A stretch of DNA of 64,000 nucleotides from Streptomyces spongiicola (GCF_003122365.1 NZ_CP029254.1:5954001-6018000), one strand, 5' to 3'; positions 34,372-43,142 are shown, counted from the stretch's first letter. Made by a program: numbers and translations. Notes: generated from the letters alone by a model not told the origin.

Positions 34372-34720
34372 GGTGGTCCCCCCAGGGGAATGCGATGGGT
34401 TTCGGTGCCGGTTTCGACGTGCGGCCGCCGAACGGGGTTGCCCCGTCAGGTTCCGAGGCGGTCACGGTAGGGACTCGATTGGGGACGCCGAGCCACCGTG
34501 CGCTGCGCCGCCGACCGCGGACCACGGACCGCCGACCGCCGACCGCGGACCACGGACCGCCGACCGCGGACCACGGACCGCGCCGCCCGGTCAGCGCGGC
34601 CCCCACCGGCCCGTGCACGCGAGACCAGCCCGTGCACGGGAGACCGGCCCCTGCACGGGCACCGGCCGCCGAGCCCGAGCCGATGCCGGTCCGCCCGGGG
34701 CGGTTTGAGAGAGTGGAGGC
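34372..34720. other. intergenic stretch with 21-bp repeats
   Basis: No gene is supported between the divergent DUF4349 and hemY genes. The stretch holds the 21-bp array at 34511-34580 and three loose copies of CCCGTGCACGSGAGACC at about 34610-34660. Confidence 0.6.
34511..34580. repeat. 21-bp tandem repeat, three copies
   Basis: The unit CCGACCGCGGACCACGGACC plus G occurs at 34511-34531, 34539-34559 and 34560-34580, with a 7-base partial unit between the first two. Internally it is built from heptamers. Confidence 0.9.
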
Positions 34721-36166
34721 ATGCTGCCCACGTCAGAGGACCCCCGGGCCCGCGCAGGCCGTGTCGTCGTCATCGGCGGTGGTATCGCCGGCCTCGCGGC
34801 GGCGCACCGGCTGGCCACGTCCGGAGTGCGGGTGACCCTGCTGGAGGCCGGCGGCCGGCTCGGAGGCAAGCTCCGGACCGGGGAGATCGCCGGAGCCCCC
34901 GTCGACCTCGGCGCCGAGTCGGTGCTCGCCCGGCGGCCCGAGGCGGTCGCCCTCGCACGCGCCGTCGGGCTCGGCGACCGGCTGCGGCCCCCGGCCACCA
35001 CCACCGCCTCCGTCTGGACCCGCGACGCCCTGCACCCCATGCCCCGGGGCCATGTGATGGGTGTCCCCGGCACCCCGGAGGCACTGTCCGGGCTGCTGTC
35101 CGCCGAGGGCGTCGCCCGGATCGGGCGGGAGCGCGAACTGCCCCCGGCTGAGCTGGCGGAGGACGTCGCCGTCGGCACGTTCGTGGCCGAGCGCCTCGGT
35201 CACGAGGTCGTCGACCGGCTCGTCGAGCCGCTGCTCGGCGGCGTGTACGCGGGCGACGCCTACCGCATCTCCATGCGCGCCGCCGTCCCCGCCCTCTTCG
35301 ACGCTGCCCGGGCCGCCGGAGGCAACCTGCTGGACGGCGTCCGCGAGGTGCAGCGCCGGACCGCCGAGCGGCACGAGACCGGCCCCGTGTTCATGGGCCT
35401 CGACGGCGGGGTCGGCACCCTCCCGGCGGCGGTCGCCGACGCCGTCCGGGCCGCCGGCGGCGAGATCCTCACCGAGACCCCGGTGCTCCGTCTGACCCGC
35501 GGCGCCGACGGCTGGCGGATCCGCACCGACGCGGCGGAACTCATCGCGGACGGTGTCGTCCTCGCGGTCCCCGCCTGGTCTGCCTCCGTGCTCCTCGCCG
35601 ACGCGGCACCGGCGGCGTCCGCCGAGCTCTCCCGGGTCGAGTACGCGTCGATGGCCCTCGTCACGCTCGCCTTCCGCGCCGCCGACACGGCCGTGCTGCC
35701 CGCCGGGTCCGGCTTCCTCGTACCCCCGGTGGACGGGCGAACGATCAAGGCGTCCACGTTCTCCGCGCAGAAGTGGGGCTGGGTCGCCGACCGCGCCCCC
35801 GGGCTCTTCCTGCTGCGCACCTCCGTCGGCCGGTACGGCGAGGAGAAGCAGCTCGACCGGGAGGACGACGACCTCGTGGCCGCCTCGCTCGGGGACCTCG
35901 CCGAGGCGACCGGGCTCACCGCCCGCCCCGTCGCCTCCCGCGTCACCCGCTGGACCGACGGGCTGCCGCAGTACCCCGTCGGCCACCTGGGCCGGGTCGC
36001 CCGCGTCCGGGACGCCGTGGCCGCGCTGCCCGGGCTGCGGGTCTGCGGGGCGGCGTACGACGGCGTCGGCATCCCCGCCTGCGTCGGCAGCGGGCAGCGC
36101 GCGGCGGACGAGGTCATCGCCACGGCCCCCCTGGTGCGGGGCGCCGTCCGCGAAGGGCGAGAATAG
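34721..36166 (+). CDS. hemY: coproporphyrinogen III oxidase / protoporphyrinogen oxidase (HemY family)
   Basis: A 481-residue FAD-dependent oxidase. The dinucleotide-binding motif RVVVIGGGIAGLAAAHRLA opens the protein, followed by GGRLGGKLRTGEIAGAPVDLGAES. The C-terminal FAD contact is CGAAYDGVGIPACVGSGQRAADEV. In actinobacteria this water-soluble enzyme oxidises coproporphyrinogen III to coproporphyrin III (hence also cgoX) using oxygen; older annotation calls it hemG or hemY. It is followed four bases later by hemQ, the last enzyme in the same route, so the two are co-transcribed. Confidence 0.93.
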   Translation: MLPTSEDPRARAGRVVVIGGGIAGLAAAHRLATSGVRVTLLEAGGRLGGKLRTGEIAGAPVDLGAESVLARRPEAVALARAVGLGDRLRPPATTTASVWTRDALHPMPRGHVMGVPGTPEALSGLLSAEGVARIGRERELPPAELAEDVAVGTFVAERLGHEVVDRLVEPLLGGVYAGDAYRISMRAAVPALFDAARAAGGNLLDGVREVQRRTAERHETGPVFMGLDGGVGTLPAAVADAVRAAGGEILTETPVLRLTRGADGWRIRTDAAELIADGVVLAVPAWSASVLLADAAPAASAELSRVEYASMALVTLAFRAADTAVLPAGSGFLVPPVDGRTIKASTFSAQKWGWVADRAPGLFLLRTSVGRYGEEKQLDREDDDLVAASLGDLAEATGLTARPVASRVTRWTDGLPQYPVGHLGRVARVRDAVAALPGLRVCGAAYDGVGIPACVGSGQRAADEVIATAPLVRGAVREGRE

Positions 36167-36170
36167 CCCC

Positions 36171-36890
36171 ATGACTGCGCCCGAGAAGATCCCGAACGCC
36201 GGTAAGAAGGCGAAGGACCTCAACGAGGTCATCCGCTACACCCTGTGGTCCGTGTTCAAGCTGCGGGACGTGCTGCCGCAGGACGCGGACCGCGCCGGGT
36301 ACGCAGGCGAGGTCCAGGAGCTGTTCGACCGGCTCGCGGCCGAGGACGTCACCGTTCGCGGTACGTACGACCTGTCCGGTCTGCGCGCCGACGCCGACCT
36401 GATGGTCTGGTGGCACGCCGAGACCGCGGACCGGCTCCAGGACGCGTACAACCTCTTCCGCCGCACCCGCCTCGGCCGCGCGCTGGAGCCGGTCTGGTCG
36501 AACATGGCGCTGCACCGCCCCGCCGAGTTCAACAAGTCCCACATCCCCGCCTTCCTCGCCGACGAGACCCCGCGCGACTACGTCTCGGTGTACCCGTTCG
36601 TACGCTCCTACGACTGGTATCTGCTGCCCGACGAGGACCGCCGCCGGATGCTGGCCGACCACGGCAGGATGGCCCGCGGCTACCCGGACGTCCGCGCCAA
36701 CACCGTCGCCTCCTTCTCCCTCGGCGACTACGAGTGGCTGCTCGCCTTCGAGGCCGACGAGCTGTACCGGATCGTCGACCTCATGCGGCACCTGCGCGCG
36801 TCCGAGGCGCGGATGCACGTCCGCGAGGAGGTCCCCTTCTACACCGGGCGCCGCAAGAGCGTCGCCGACCTGGTGGCCGGTCTGGCCTGA
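36171..36890 (+). CDS. hemQ: coproheme decarboxylase (HemQ/ChdC)
   Basis: A 239-residue member of the chlorite dismutase-like family. In the coproporphyrin-dependent pathway it removes two propionates from coprohaem to yield haem b using hydrogen peroxide. The signature YPFVRSYDWYLLPDEDRRRM is present, where Tyr141 is likely the radical-forming catalytic residue, and the proximal haem ligand is probably His164 in MLADHGRMARGYPDV. RANTVASFSLGDYEWLLAFE is typical of the family. It lacks the nearby Arg of true chlorite dismutases as far as the motif shows. ATG 36171 lies just after the hemY stop. Confidence 0.94.
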   Translation: MTAPEKIPNAGKKAKDLNEVIRYTLWSVFKLRDVLPQDADRAGYAGEVQELFDRLAAEDVTVRGTYDLSGLRADADLMVWWHAETADRLQDAYNLFRRTRLGRALEPVWSNMALHRPAEFNKSHIPAFLADETPRDYVSVYPFVRSYDWYLLPDEDRRRMLADHGRMARGYPDVRANTVASFSLGDYEWLLAFEADELYRIVDLMRHLRASEARMHVREEVPFYTGRRKSVADLVAGLA

Positions 36891-36912
36891 CGGCCGAGAA
36901 CCACCCGGACCA

Positions 36913-36945
36913 GGAGGCGGGACCCCCGCGGGGCGGCCCGCCTCC
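36913..36945. terminator. terminator between convergent hemQ and S33 peptidase
   Basis: GGAGGCGGG (36913-36921) pairs with CCCGCCTCC (36937-36945). Confidence 0.6.
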
Positions 36946-36960
36946 CCCCGACCCGGAAGA

Positions 36961-38556
36961 TCAGACGGCGGGCGGCAGCACCCGCTCGACCGCCCGCCGC
37001 TCCAGCGACACCGGGTCCGGCTGCGGGTGCGGCGCGCACGACGCGCGCCGCACCGGCGTCCTGCCGGTCAGCAGGTACGCCTCCATATGGCCGTTGACGC
37101 AGGCGTTGTCGCCGCCCGAGATGCCGTGCGTCCCCGCATCCCGCTCCGTGACCAGCACCGAACCCGCCAGGCGCTCCTGCAGTCTCAGGGCGCCGGCGTA
37201 CGGGGTGGCCGCGTCCCGCTCCGCCGCCAGGATCAGCAGCGGCGGCACGTCCCCCGGCCCGGTGCGCACGTCGACCGGCCGCTGCCGCGGCTGCTGCCAG
37301 TACGCGCACGGCAGGTTCATCCAGACGTTCGCCCAGGTCTCGAACGGCGCCCGCCGCGCCAGCGCGGTGTTGTCCCGGTCCCACACGGCCCAGTCCGTGG
37401 GCCAGGGAGCGTCGTTGCACTGCACGGCCGTGTAGACGGCGTTGCCGTTCTCCTCCTCGGCGGCCGCCGACGCGCGGGGCTTCGCCTGCTTGACGAGCTG
37501 CCGCGGATCGCCCTTCAGATACGCCGACAGGGCCAGGGCGCGGCGCGGCCAGTACAGGTCGTTGTAGACGGTCCGGGTGAACGCCGCCTGGAGCTGGCCC
37601 GGGCCGACCGCGCCGTCCGCCGGGTTCTCCGCCAGCAGGGCGCGCGCCCGGTCGTAGGCCGCCTGCACCTGCCGGGGCGTCGTGCCGAGACCGTAGGTGG
37701 CGTGGTGCCGGGCGACCCAGGCGCGGAAGTCCGCCCACCGGCTCTCGAACGCGAGCGACTGCTCCAGGTTGTTGCGGTACCAGATCTTCGCCGGGTCCGG
37801 GTCGACGGGGGAGTCGAGCACCATCCGGCGCACCCGGTCGGGGAACGTCATCGCGTACAGGGCGCCCAGATAGGTGCCGTAGGAGGCGCCGAGGAAGGTC
37901 AGCCGCCGTTCGCCGAGGGCCTCCCTCAGCACCTCCAGATCGCGGACGTTGTTGAGCGTGTGGTAGTGCCGCAGGGCCGGGCCCGCGTTGCGGGCGCAGC
38001 CCTGCGCGTACGCCCGGGCACGCGCCACGCCCTGCCGCTTCTCGGCGGCGGAGGGATGGACGGGGGCCGAGGTCGGCGCCTTGGTGAACTCCGCCGGGTG
38101 CTGACAGGAGATGGGCGCGGAGCGGCCCACGCCGCGCGGCGCGTAGCCCACCAGGTCGTACGCCTCCGCGATGCGCTTCCACTCGGGTTCGTCGGCGAGT
38201 GCGGGGAAGTACATGCCGGAGCCGCCGGGCCCACCGGGGTTGTAGAGGAGCGCGCCCTGGCGCACGGACGGCCCGCCCGCCGCCCGCACCCGGCTGACGG
38301 CGATACTGATCTGCCGCCCCCACGGGTCGGCGTAGTCGAGGGGCACCCGGACCGCGGCGCACTCGACGGTCGGCGGCAGGTCCTCCTCCGCCGGGCAGGC
38401 GCCGAAGGTGACTCCGGCGGCCACGGCACGGGCGGCGGCGACGGCGGTACCGCGGTCCTCCGGGCCGCCGGACCGGGGCGTCCCGGCCGCCGGGGCCGCC
38501 GCGAGGGCCGAGAGGATCAGGGAGCCGGCGGCTCCGTACAGGGCTGCTTTTCTCAT
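36961..38556 (-). CDS. secreted S33-type alpha/beta hydrolase (tripeptidyl aminopeptidase-like)
   Basis: A 531-residue exported protein with a signal peptide (residues 1-25). The oxyanion-hole motif YNPGGPGGSGM, the nucleophile elbow GASYGTYLG with its Ser, the acid in LLILAAERDAATPY and the His in DAGTHGISGG complete a catalytic triad of the S33 prolyl/tripeptidyl aminopeptidase family, which releases short peptides from protein N-termini outside the cell. The C-terminal cap is of normal length. The family is abundant in Streptomyces and exact specificity cannot be read from sequence. A 540-base gene-free region lies upstream. Confidence 0.88.
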   Translation of the reverse strand: MRKAALYGAAGSLILSALAAAPAAGTPRSGGPEDRGTAVAAARAVAAGVTFGACPAEEDLPPTVECAAVRVPLDYADPWGRQISIAVSRVRAAGGPSVRQGALLYNPGGPGGSGMYFPALADEPEWKRIAEAYDLVGYAPRGVGRSAPISCQHPAEFTKAPTSAPVHPSAAEKRQGVARARAYAQGCARNAGPALRHYHTLNNVRDLEVLREALGERRLTFLGASYGTYLGALYAMTFPDRVRRMVLDSPVDPDPAKIWYRNNLEQSLAFESRWADFRAWVARHHATYGLGTTPRQVQAAYDRARALLAENPADGAVGPGQLQAAFTRTVYNDLYWPRRALALSAYLKGDPRQLVKQAKPRASAAAEEENGNAVYTAVQCNDAPWPTDWAVWDRDNTALARRAPFETWANVWMNLPCAYWQQPRQRPVDVRTGPGDVPPLLILAAERDAATPYAGALRLQERLAGSVLVTERDAGTHGISGGDNACVNGHMEAYLLTGRTPVRRASCAPHPQPDPVSLERRAVERVLPPAV

Positions 38557-39096
38557 CGCGTTCCCTTCGCACCACCGGTCGTGGCTCGAAGGTCACCGGG
38601 GGTCCGGGTTTTGTAAAGGATCTTGCTCGGGTGTCGCGGTCGATGACCCTTTTGCTGCACGTGCGATGTCGCGCATGTGCTGCTGTGCAGGTGGCGTCGC
38701 GCATGTGCTGTTGCGTTCGTGCCGCTGTGTTGTGCTGTGTTGTGCTGATCTGTGTTGTGCTTGTGCCGTCGTGTCTGTGCCGTTGTGTGTGGTGTTGTGT
38801 TCGTGGCGTCGTGTATGCGGCGTTGAGGGCGGGCGCTTGGGCGCGGTGTCCCGGGCGGGATGTGTCATCTTCGCGTGGCCGAAGGCTCGTTGCCGGGGAT
38901 GCTCGTTGCCGGTCGGCCCGCCGCAGGGCCGTCGGATTGGGGCCGTCCGCTTGGACGGCCGTCCGCTCCGAGGCGGTCCGTCGCCGGTTCCGAGGGCGGT
39001 CCGTCGCCGGTCGCGTCACCCCGGGGCGGCTGTCGCGGGCCGCCCTCGTGGACGCGGCCTCCGGCAGGTGGTGCGCCGGGCCGGCCCGGCCCGGGC
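38557..39096. other. gene-free stretch with TG-rich low-complexity DNA
   Basis: From about 38640 to 38830 the + strand is a run of TGTTGTGCTG-like and GTCGTG-like short units, low in A. Its open frames are Cys/Val-rich or Thr/His/Gln-rich artefacts. The rest shows GTCCGCTC/GGTCCGTCGCCGG short repeats (38945-39015). No gene is supported. Confidence 0.6.
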
Positions 39097-40707
39097 TCAC
39101 CTCCTGACGAGGGCGGCTCGGGCTGCGCGGACGAAGCGCGTCGCGCGGCGCGGTGGACGGGGCCCCGCCCGGTCCCTCCACCACTGGGCGAGCCGGCGGC
39201 GGGCGACCGGGTCCTCGGGCCGCCCCGCGGCGAGCAACTGCTCGGCGAAGTCCAGCGCGTCCCGCCGGTAGCCGCCGCGCATCGGGCGGGACGTGGCGTA
39301 GCCGAGGTACGCGGGCCGGTAGCCGGTGCCGAGGATCTGCGGCAGTTCTGGCGCCACCCTGGCGACGACGTCGGCCCGCTTGGCGGCGAGCGCCCGGCTC
39401 TGCACCCTCAGCCGCCGGGCGTCGAACCCCTCCGGCGCCGGCGTCCCGGCGACGAGCGCGGACAGCAGGGCGGCCTGTGCGAGCCCGAGGCGCTCCCGCG
39501 CGATGTCGTCCGGAGCGCGGCACTGCGCCGTCGCGCCGGCCGGGGACACCGGCTCGTGCGCCGCGCTGCACCCGTCCGCCGCGCCTGTCGCGCTGCACCC
39601 GTCCGCCGCGTCCGCCGCGTCCGTCGCGTCCGTCGCGTCCGTCGCGTCCGTCGCGTCTGTCGTGTCCGTCGTGTCCACGTCGTCCGACGGGTACGCGTCG
39701 TGCGTCGTGTCCGCGTCGTCCGCTCGGTGCGCGTCGTCCGCCGGGTTTGCTCTGCCTGCCGGGTGCGCCGTGTCCGCCGTGTCCCGCCCGGCCGCCCCGC
39801 GGGCACCGTCCGGGAGCCCCGCGAGGGCCCCGGGCGCCGGCCCGTCCGCCGCCCGGGTGCCCGGTGCGCGTCGTGGGGGCGAGTCGAGGACCGCGCGGAT
39901 CACGTCCAGTTCCGCGGCCAGCTCCTCCCCGGGAGGGAAGGCGTCGTCCCGCTCCAGCAGCACCCCTGGCGGGTCGGTGCGCGAGCACAGTTCGGCGAGG
40001 AGGTCGAGGACCGGCCGCGGCACCGGGTGGGCGTGGCTGTCGTGCCAGACGCCGTCGCGCTCCACTCCGCCGGCGACATGGACGTACGCGATCGCCTCGA
40101 CGGGCAGCTCGTCCAGGGCCCGGAGCGGGTCCTCGGCCCGGTTGACGCGGTTGGTGTGCAGATTGGCGACGTCGACCAGCAGCCGCACCCCGGTGCGTTC
40201 GACGAGCTCCGCCAGGAACCGGCCCTCCGTCATCTCCTCGCCGGGCCAGGAGATCAGGGCGGCGATGTTCTCCAGGGCGAGCGGCACGGGCAGGCCGTCC
40301 TGTGCGATGCGGACGTTCTCGCAGAGGACGTCGAGCGCGTCCCGGGTGCGCGGGACGGGGAGCAGGTGCCCGGCCTCGAGCGGGGGCGAGGCGGTCAGCG
40401 CGCCGCCGGCGCGGACGAACGCGATGTGCTCGGTCACGAGCGGCGCCCCCAGTGCCTCGGCGCGTTCGGCCAGATCGGCCAGCCGGCGCGGGTCCGGCCG
40501 TCCCGCCCCGCCGAGTCCCAGGGAGACACCGTGCGGGACGACCGTGACGCCGCGCTCCCTCAACCGCCGTAGCGAGTCGGGGAGATGGCCGGGGCAGACG
40601 TTCTCCGCGACGACCTCGACCCAGTCGAGACCGGGCAGCCGCTCCACGGCGGCGGCGATCTCCGGGCGCCAGCCGATACCGGTGCCGAGCCTGTCGAGGT
40701 GCTTCAT
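39097..40707 (-). CDS. DUF692 (MNIO) enzyme with fused C-terminal domain
   Basis: A 536-residue protein. Residues 1-275 are a DUF692 TIM-barrel, the multinuclear non-haem iron oxidative enzyme family that modifies Cys or Asn in peptides (MbnB, TglH). Likely iron ligands are His59, Glu93/His94, Glu146, Asp179, His184, His210, Asp223/His225/His227 and Glu252 (TEHIAF; LVDVANLHTN; YVHVAGG; HDSHAHPVP; LERDDAFPP). Residues ~281-400 are a low-complexity Thr/Asp/Ala linker from a 9-bp DNA repeat. Residues 400-536 form a helical domain (ERLGLAQAALLSALVAG...YRRDALDFAEQLL) that may play the role of the separate partner protein in other systems. ATG 40707 follows GGAGGAGG. No precursor peptide is evident nearby. 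Confidence 0.82.
   Translation of the reverse strand: MKHLDRLGTGIGWRPEIAAAVERLPGLDWVEVVAENVCPGHLPDSLRRLRERGVTVVPHGVSLGLGGAGRPDPRRLADLAERAEALGAPLVTEHIAFVRAGGALTASPPLEAGHLLPVPRTRDALDVLCENVRIAQDGLPVPLALENIAALISWPGEEMTEGRFLAELVERTGVRLLVDVANLHTNRVNRAEDPLRALDELPVEAIAYVHVAGGVERDGVWHDSHAHPVPRPVLDLLAELCSRTDPPGVLLERDDAFPPGEELAAELDVIRAVLDSPPRRAPGTRAADGPAPGALAGLPDGARGAAGRDTADTAHPAGRANPADDAHRADDADTTHDAYPSDDVDTTDTTDATDATDATDATDAADAADGCSATGAADGCSAAHEPVSPAGATAQCRAPDDIARERLGLAQAALLSALVAGTPAPEGFDARRLRVQSRALAAKRADVVARVAPELPQILGTGYRPAYLGYATSRPMRGGYRRDALDFAEQLLAAGRPEDPVARRRLAQWWRDRAGPRPPRRATRFVRAARAALVRR
39600..39682. repeat. 9-bp coding repeat in DUF692 linker
   Basis: About nine copies of GTCCGTCGC-like nonamers (three codons) encode ATD-type tripeptides on the minus strand. 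A separate 27-base duplication (GCTGCACCCGTCCGCCGCG) occurs at 39566 and 39593. Confidence 0.85.
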
Positions 40708-40733
40708 GGGTCCCCCTCCTCCGTGTCTGGAGG

Positions 40734-40759
40734 GGTCATGGCCCCGACGGGCCATGACC
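40734..40759 (-). promoter_or_regulatory. hairpin in the leader of the DUF692 gene
   Basis: GGTCATGGCCC (40734-40744) pairs with GGGCCATGACC (40749-40759) around CGAC. It ends 27 bases before the start codon, so it may be a 5' leader element or the last of several terminators. Confidence 0.5.
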
Positions 40760-40817
40760 AATCCCGGGGAGCGGACGTTCAGAGCTTCATTTGAGGTTGC
40801 GCACACCCCGGTCGGGT

Positions 40818-40882
40818 GCCGGGCCCGTTGAAAGCGCGGGCCCGGCGCGGTGGTGGCGGGTGCGCCGGGAGCCTCCCGGCGC
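40818..40882 (-). terminator. double terminator after the DUF4142 gene
   Basis: Two perfect hairpins: GCGCCGGGA/TCCCGGCGC (40862-40882) and GCCGGGCCCG/CGGGCCCGGC (40818-40846), 18 to 82 bases past the stop of the leftward gene. Confidence 0.7.
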
Positions 40883-40899
40883 GGGCCCGCCACGCGTCG

Positions 40900-41682
40900 T
40901 CAGCTGCTCGCGCCCGGTGCCGGCCGGTTGGTGTTGACGGCGGTCGGCGGCCCCGGCTGGGTCGAGGGTTCCGAGGTGGTCTCGATCCCGCCGGGCGGCA
41001 CGGCCGGGGTGGGCGCCGGGGGCAGGTTGCCGTCCGGCGGCGGCGGCCCCGTGGGGCTGGCCGTCGCAGCGCCCGCGGCCTCGTTGGCGATCGCGTCGAA
41101 GTCCACCATGCCGGTGTTCTCGAGCATGGTGATGTGGTCCAGCACGGTCTGGTTCGCGTCGGACGCGAGCTGACGGATCAGGGTGTTGCGGGTGCTGTGG
41201 CGGACCTGGGCGATGAGGGCGAACACCTTGCCGTGGGCGTTGCGCAGCAGGTTTGCGAACTTGTACTCGTACTCGCGGCCGCTGGCCGCCGACAGCTCCC
41301 TCAGCCAGCCCTGCTGCTGCTCGGTGGGCACGTTCGGCAGCTCCACGCCCAGCTTCGCCGCCACGTCGCGGGCACGCTGGTCGAGGTCGGTGTGACCGAC
41401 GATGAGATGGTCGCCCGCATCCTTGATCGCCTGGGTCGGGGCACGCTCGAGTGCCTGCTGACCGGCGGGCAGCTCCCACAGCCCGGCGAGCCGCACCTTG
41501 ACCAGGAAGTCGCGGTCGGTCGCCGTCAGCGGCCCCCACTGGGTTCCCACGGACGAGGCGTTGAGATTGGCCTGGCCAGTCCCGGACCGGTCGGCGTAGG
41601 ACCATACGGGGAAAGCGAGCGCGCCCACTGTGGCGACCAGTGCCGCGATGATGAGGGCTGTCCCGTTGACGCGACGCAGCAA
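40900..41682 (-). CDS. DUF4142 exported protein
   Basis: A 260-residue protein with an N-terminal signal/anchor helix (ALIIAALVATVGALAFPVW) and the DUF4142 four-helix bundle (LTATDRDFLVKVRLAGLWEL; RARDVAAKLGVELPNVPTEQQ; REYEYKFANLLRNAHGKVFAL). The C-terminal ~60 residues are Pro/Gly/Ala-rich and probably span the cell wall or are disordered. DUF4142 resembles a ferritin-like bundle and is found as predicted outer or exported protein in many bacteria; no activity is established. Separated from DUF692 by 192 bases with terminators, so probably an independent unit. Confidence 0.8.
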   Translation of the reverse strand: MLRRVNGTALIIAALVATVGALAFPVWSYADRSGTGQANLNASSVGTQWGPLTATDRDFLVKVRLAGLWELPAGQQALERAPTQAIKDAGDHLIVGHTDLDQRARDVAAKLGVELPNVPTEQQQGWLRELSAASGREYEYKFANLLRNAHGKVFALIAQVRHSTRNTLIRQLASDANQTVLDHITMLENTGMVDFDAIANEAAGAATASPTGPPPPDGNLPPAPTPAVPPGGIETTSEPSTQPGPPTAVNTNRPAPGASS

Positions 41683-42155
41683 GTGTGCCTCCCGATCCGA
41701 TGTGCGTACCGCGGAACCCCGGCTAGGTCACCGGCGGTTCGAACTGCTGGGCAGTACCGGGAGGTACGTACGGGGGAGCGGTCCCGTTCAGCCCGGGGCC
41801 GGAAGATCTCCGCGCGGCGGGGTGAGGAGGCCCGCGTGCCGCCCGGGAGGGTCTCGGTAGCGCCCCGGGAGGGTCTCGGTACCGCCGGGACGGTCTCCGC
41901 TCCGCAAGCGAAGATCTCGCGTGCGGGGCGGGAGCGCGCCCGTACCGGGTGGGATCACCCGGACGGATCCCCTGTAAGGGAGCCGCTGTGCGGGAGCCGC
42001 TGTACAGAACCCCCGGTACAGAACCTCCCCCGTACAGAACCGCCCGTACAGCCCCCCGGTACAGAACCCCCCGGCACAGAACCCCCGTCACGGCGCGGGA
42101 GAGTGCCCTACCGCTCGGGAGGAGAGGAGGAGCGCCCGTGCCGTCCGGCAGGGCG
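41683..42155. other. gene-free stretch with GTACAGAACC repeats
   Basis: No gene is supported. It holds GGGAGGGTCTCGGTA repeats (41840-41885), a doubled GGGAGCCGCTGTG (41979-42003) and the GTACAGAACC array (42002-42087). Confidence 0.6.
42002..42087. repeat. GTACAGAACC(C)n repeats, six copies
   Basis: Six variants of GTACAGAACC separated by 3-7 C-rich bases, at intervals of 14-17 bases. They lie near the 3' end of the leftward PTH2-like gene. Confidence 0.85.
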
Positions 42156-42923
42156 TCAGTGCCGCACCGGGTGCTCGGCGACGACCGTCACGGAGCCCGG
42201 GGCGACCTCCGTGAAACCCGCGTCCCGGACCGTCGGCAGGCCGCGCGCGGCGAGTTCGGCCCAGCGGCCGGCGGCGGCGGTCCGGACGGCGAGCGGGAAG
42301 CCGGCGTCCCGCCACGCCGTCCGCCCGGCCTCGTCCATGTCCCACCACAGCAGCTGCGCCCCGTGCCCGACCTGCGCCATCTCCTTGCCCGTCGACATGT
42401 GCAGCCCGGGGTTGAGCCAGAGCAGGGCACAGCCGGGTCCGGCGTCGCCGACCGGCTGTCCGCGATCCTCCAGTTCCGTGCCCGACACCTGGAGCTTCGA
42501 CAACTCCCTGGGCCAGCCGTCCAGTGGCACCGGCGGGAACACCCGCACCTCGGCACCGCCCCCGGCCGCCGTGATGCCGGGCAGCTCCGACGCCTTGCGC
42601 CACTCGGCGCCGCGCGCCCTGCGTACCACCTTGCGGATCCGGCCGTCCTGCCAGTCCCGTACGCGCGCCGCCCATTCGCCGTCCCCGGACGACCGCGCGT
42701 CGGAGAGCATCAGCACGACCGCGCGGGCGGCGGTCTCCAGCGCGTCGGTGCGGGACGGCGGCTCGTTCCGCTCGATCCGGACCACGAGCGGCAGGACGAA
42801 CTGGGGGGCCTCATCGCGCGGCACCGGCTCCTGACGCAAGGGGCTGTTGGTGCTGCCACTGCTGTCCGTGCTGCCGGTGCTGCCGGTGCTGCCCGCGCTG
42901 GCCGTGCTGTCCCTGCTGTTCAC
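42156..42923 (-). CDS. PTH2-family peptidyl-tRNA hydrolase-like protein
   Basis: A 255-residue protein. After a Ser/Thr/Gly-rich tail built from short repeats (STGSTGSTDSSGST), the core reads VLPLVVRIERNEPP, a helix ETAARAVVLMLSD, RVFPPVPLDGWPRELSKLQVSG and GLHMSTGKEMAQVGHGAQLL. The Lys-x-x-x-Gln-x-x-His-like motif at the end and overall layout match Streptomyces proteins assigned to the PTH2 (peptidyl-tRNA hydrolase) family. True activity is uncertain because PTH2 is an archaeal-type enzyme and this version is diverged. GTG 42923 is chosen; an upstream in-frame ATG would extend into AT-rich promoter DNA. Confidence 0.6.
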   Translation of the reverse strand: MNSRDSTASAGSTGSTGSTDSSGSTNSPLRQEPVPRDEAPQFVLPLVVRIERNEPPSRTDALETAARAVVLMLSDARSSGDGEWAARVRDWQDGRIRKVVRRARGAEWRKASELPGITAAGGGAEVRVFPPVPLDGWPRELSKLQVSGTELEDRGQPVGDAGPGCALLWLNPGLHMSTGKEMAQVGHGAQLLWWDMDEAGRTAWRDAGFPLAVRTAAAGRWAELAARGLPTVRDAGFTEVAPGSVTVVAEHPVRH

Positions 42924-43142
42924 CCGCGCATTCTGCCAGCCTGCCGGAAGGCAAGGGGGCCCGGCCCGCCCGGGTGGGGACGCGGCCGGCCGCCCAGTCT
43001 CTGACGTTGCGTCAAAAAATATTCTTTGCACGGGTGATGAACGGACACGGGGACGGCGTCCGTATCAAGGGCCGGACGCGTTCCCCCCCTCCCGGTCCCC
43101 CCTCGGCGACCGGAGTCCGTACCCCCCGCAGGAGGCGAAGAG

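Noticed and set aside
38593..38868. 91-residue Thr/His/Gln-rich protein on the - strand
   Set aside because: Product of the TG-rich low-complexity tract; no family similarity or ribosome site.
43000..43030. Start of the PTH2-like protein at 43031
   Set aside because: Would place its first residues in AT-rich promoter DNA with no ribosome site; GTG 42923 fits better.
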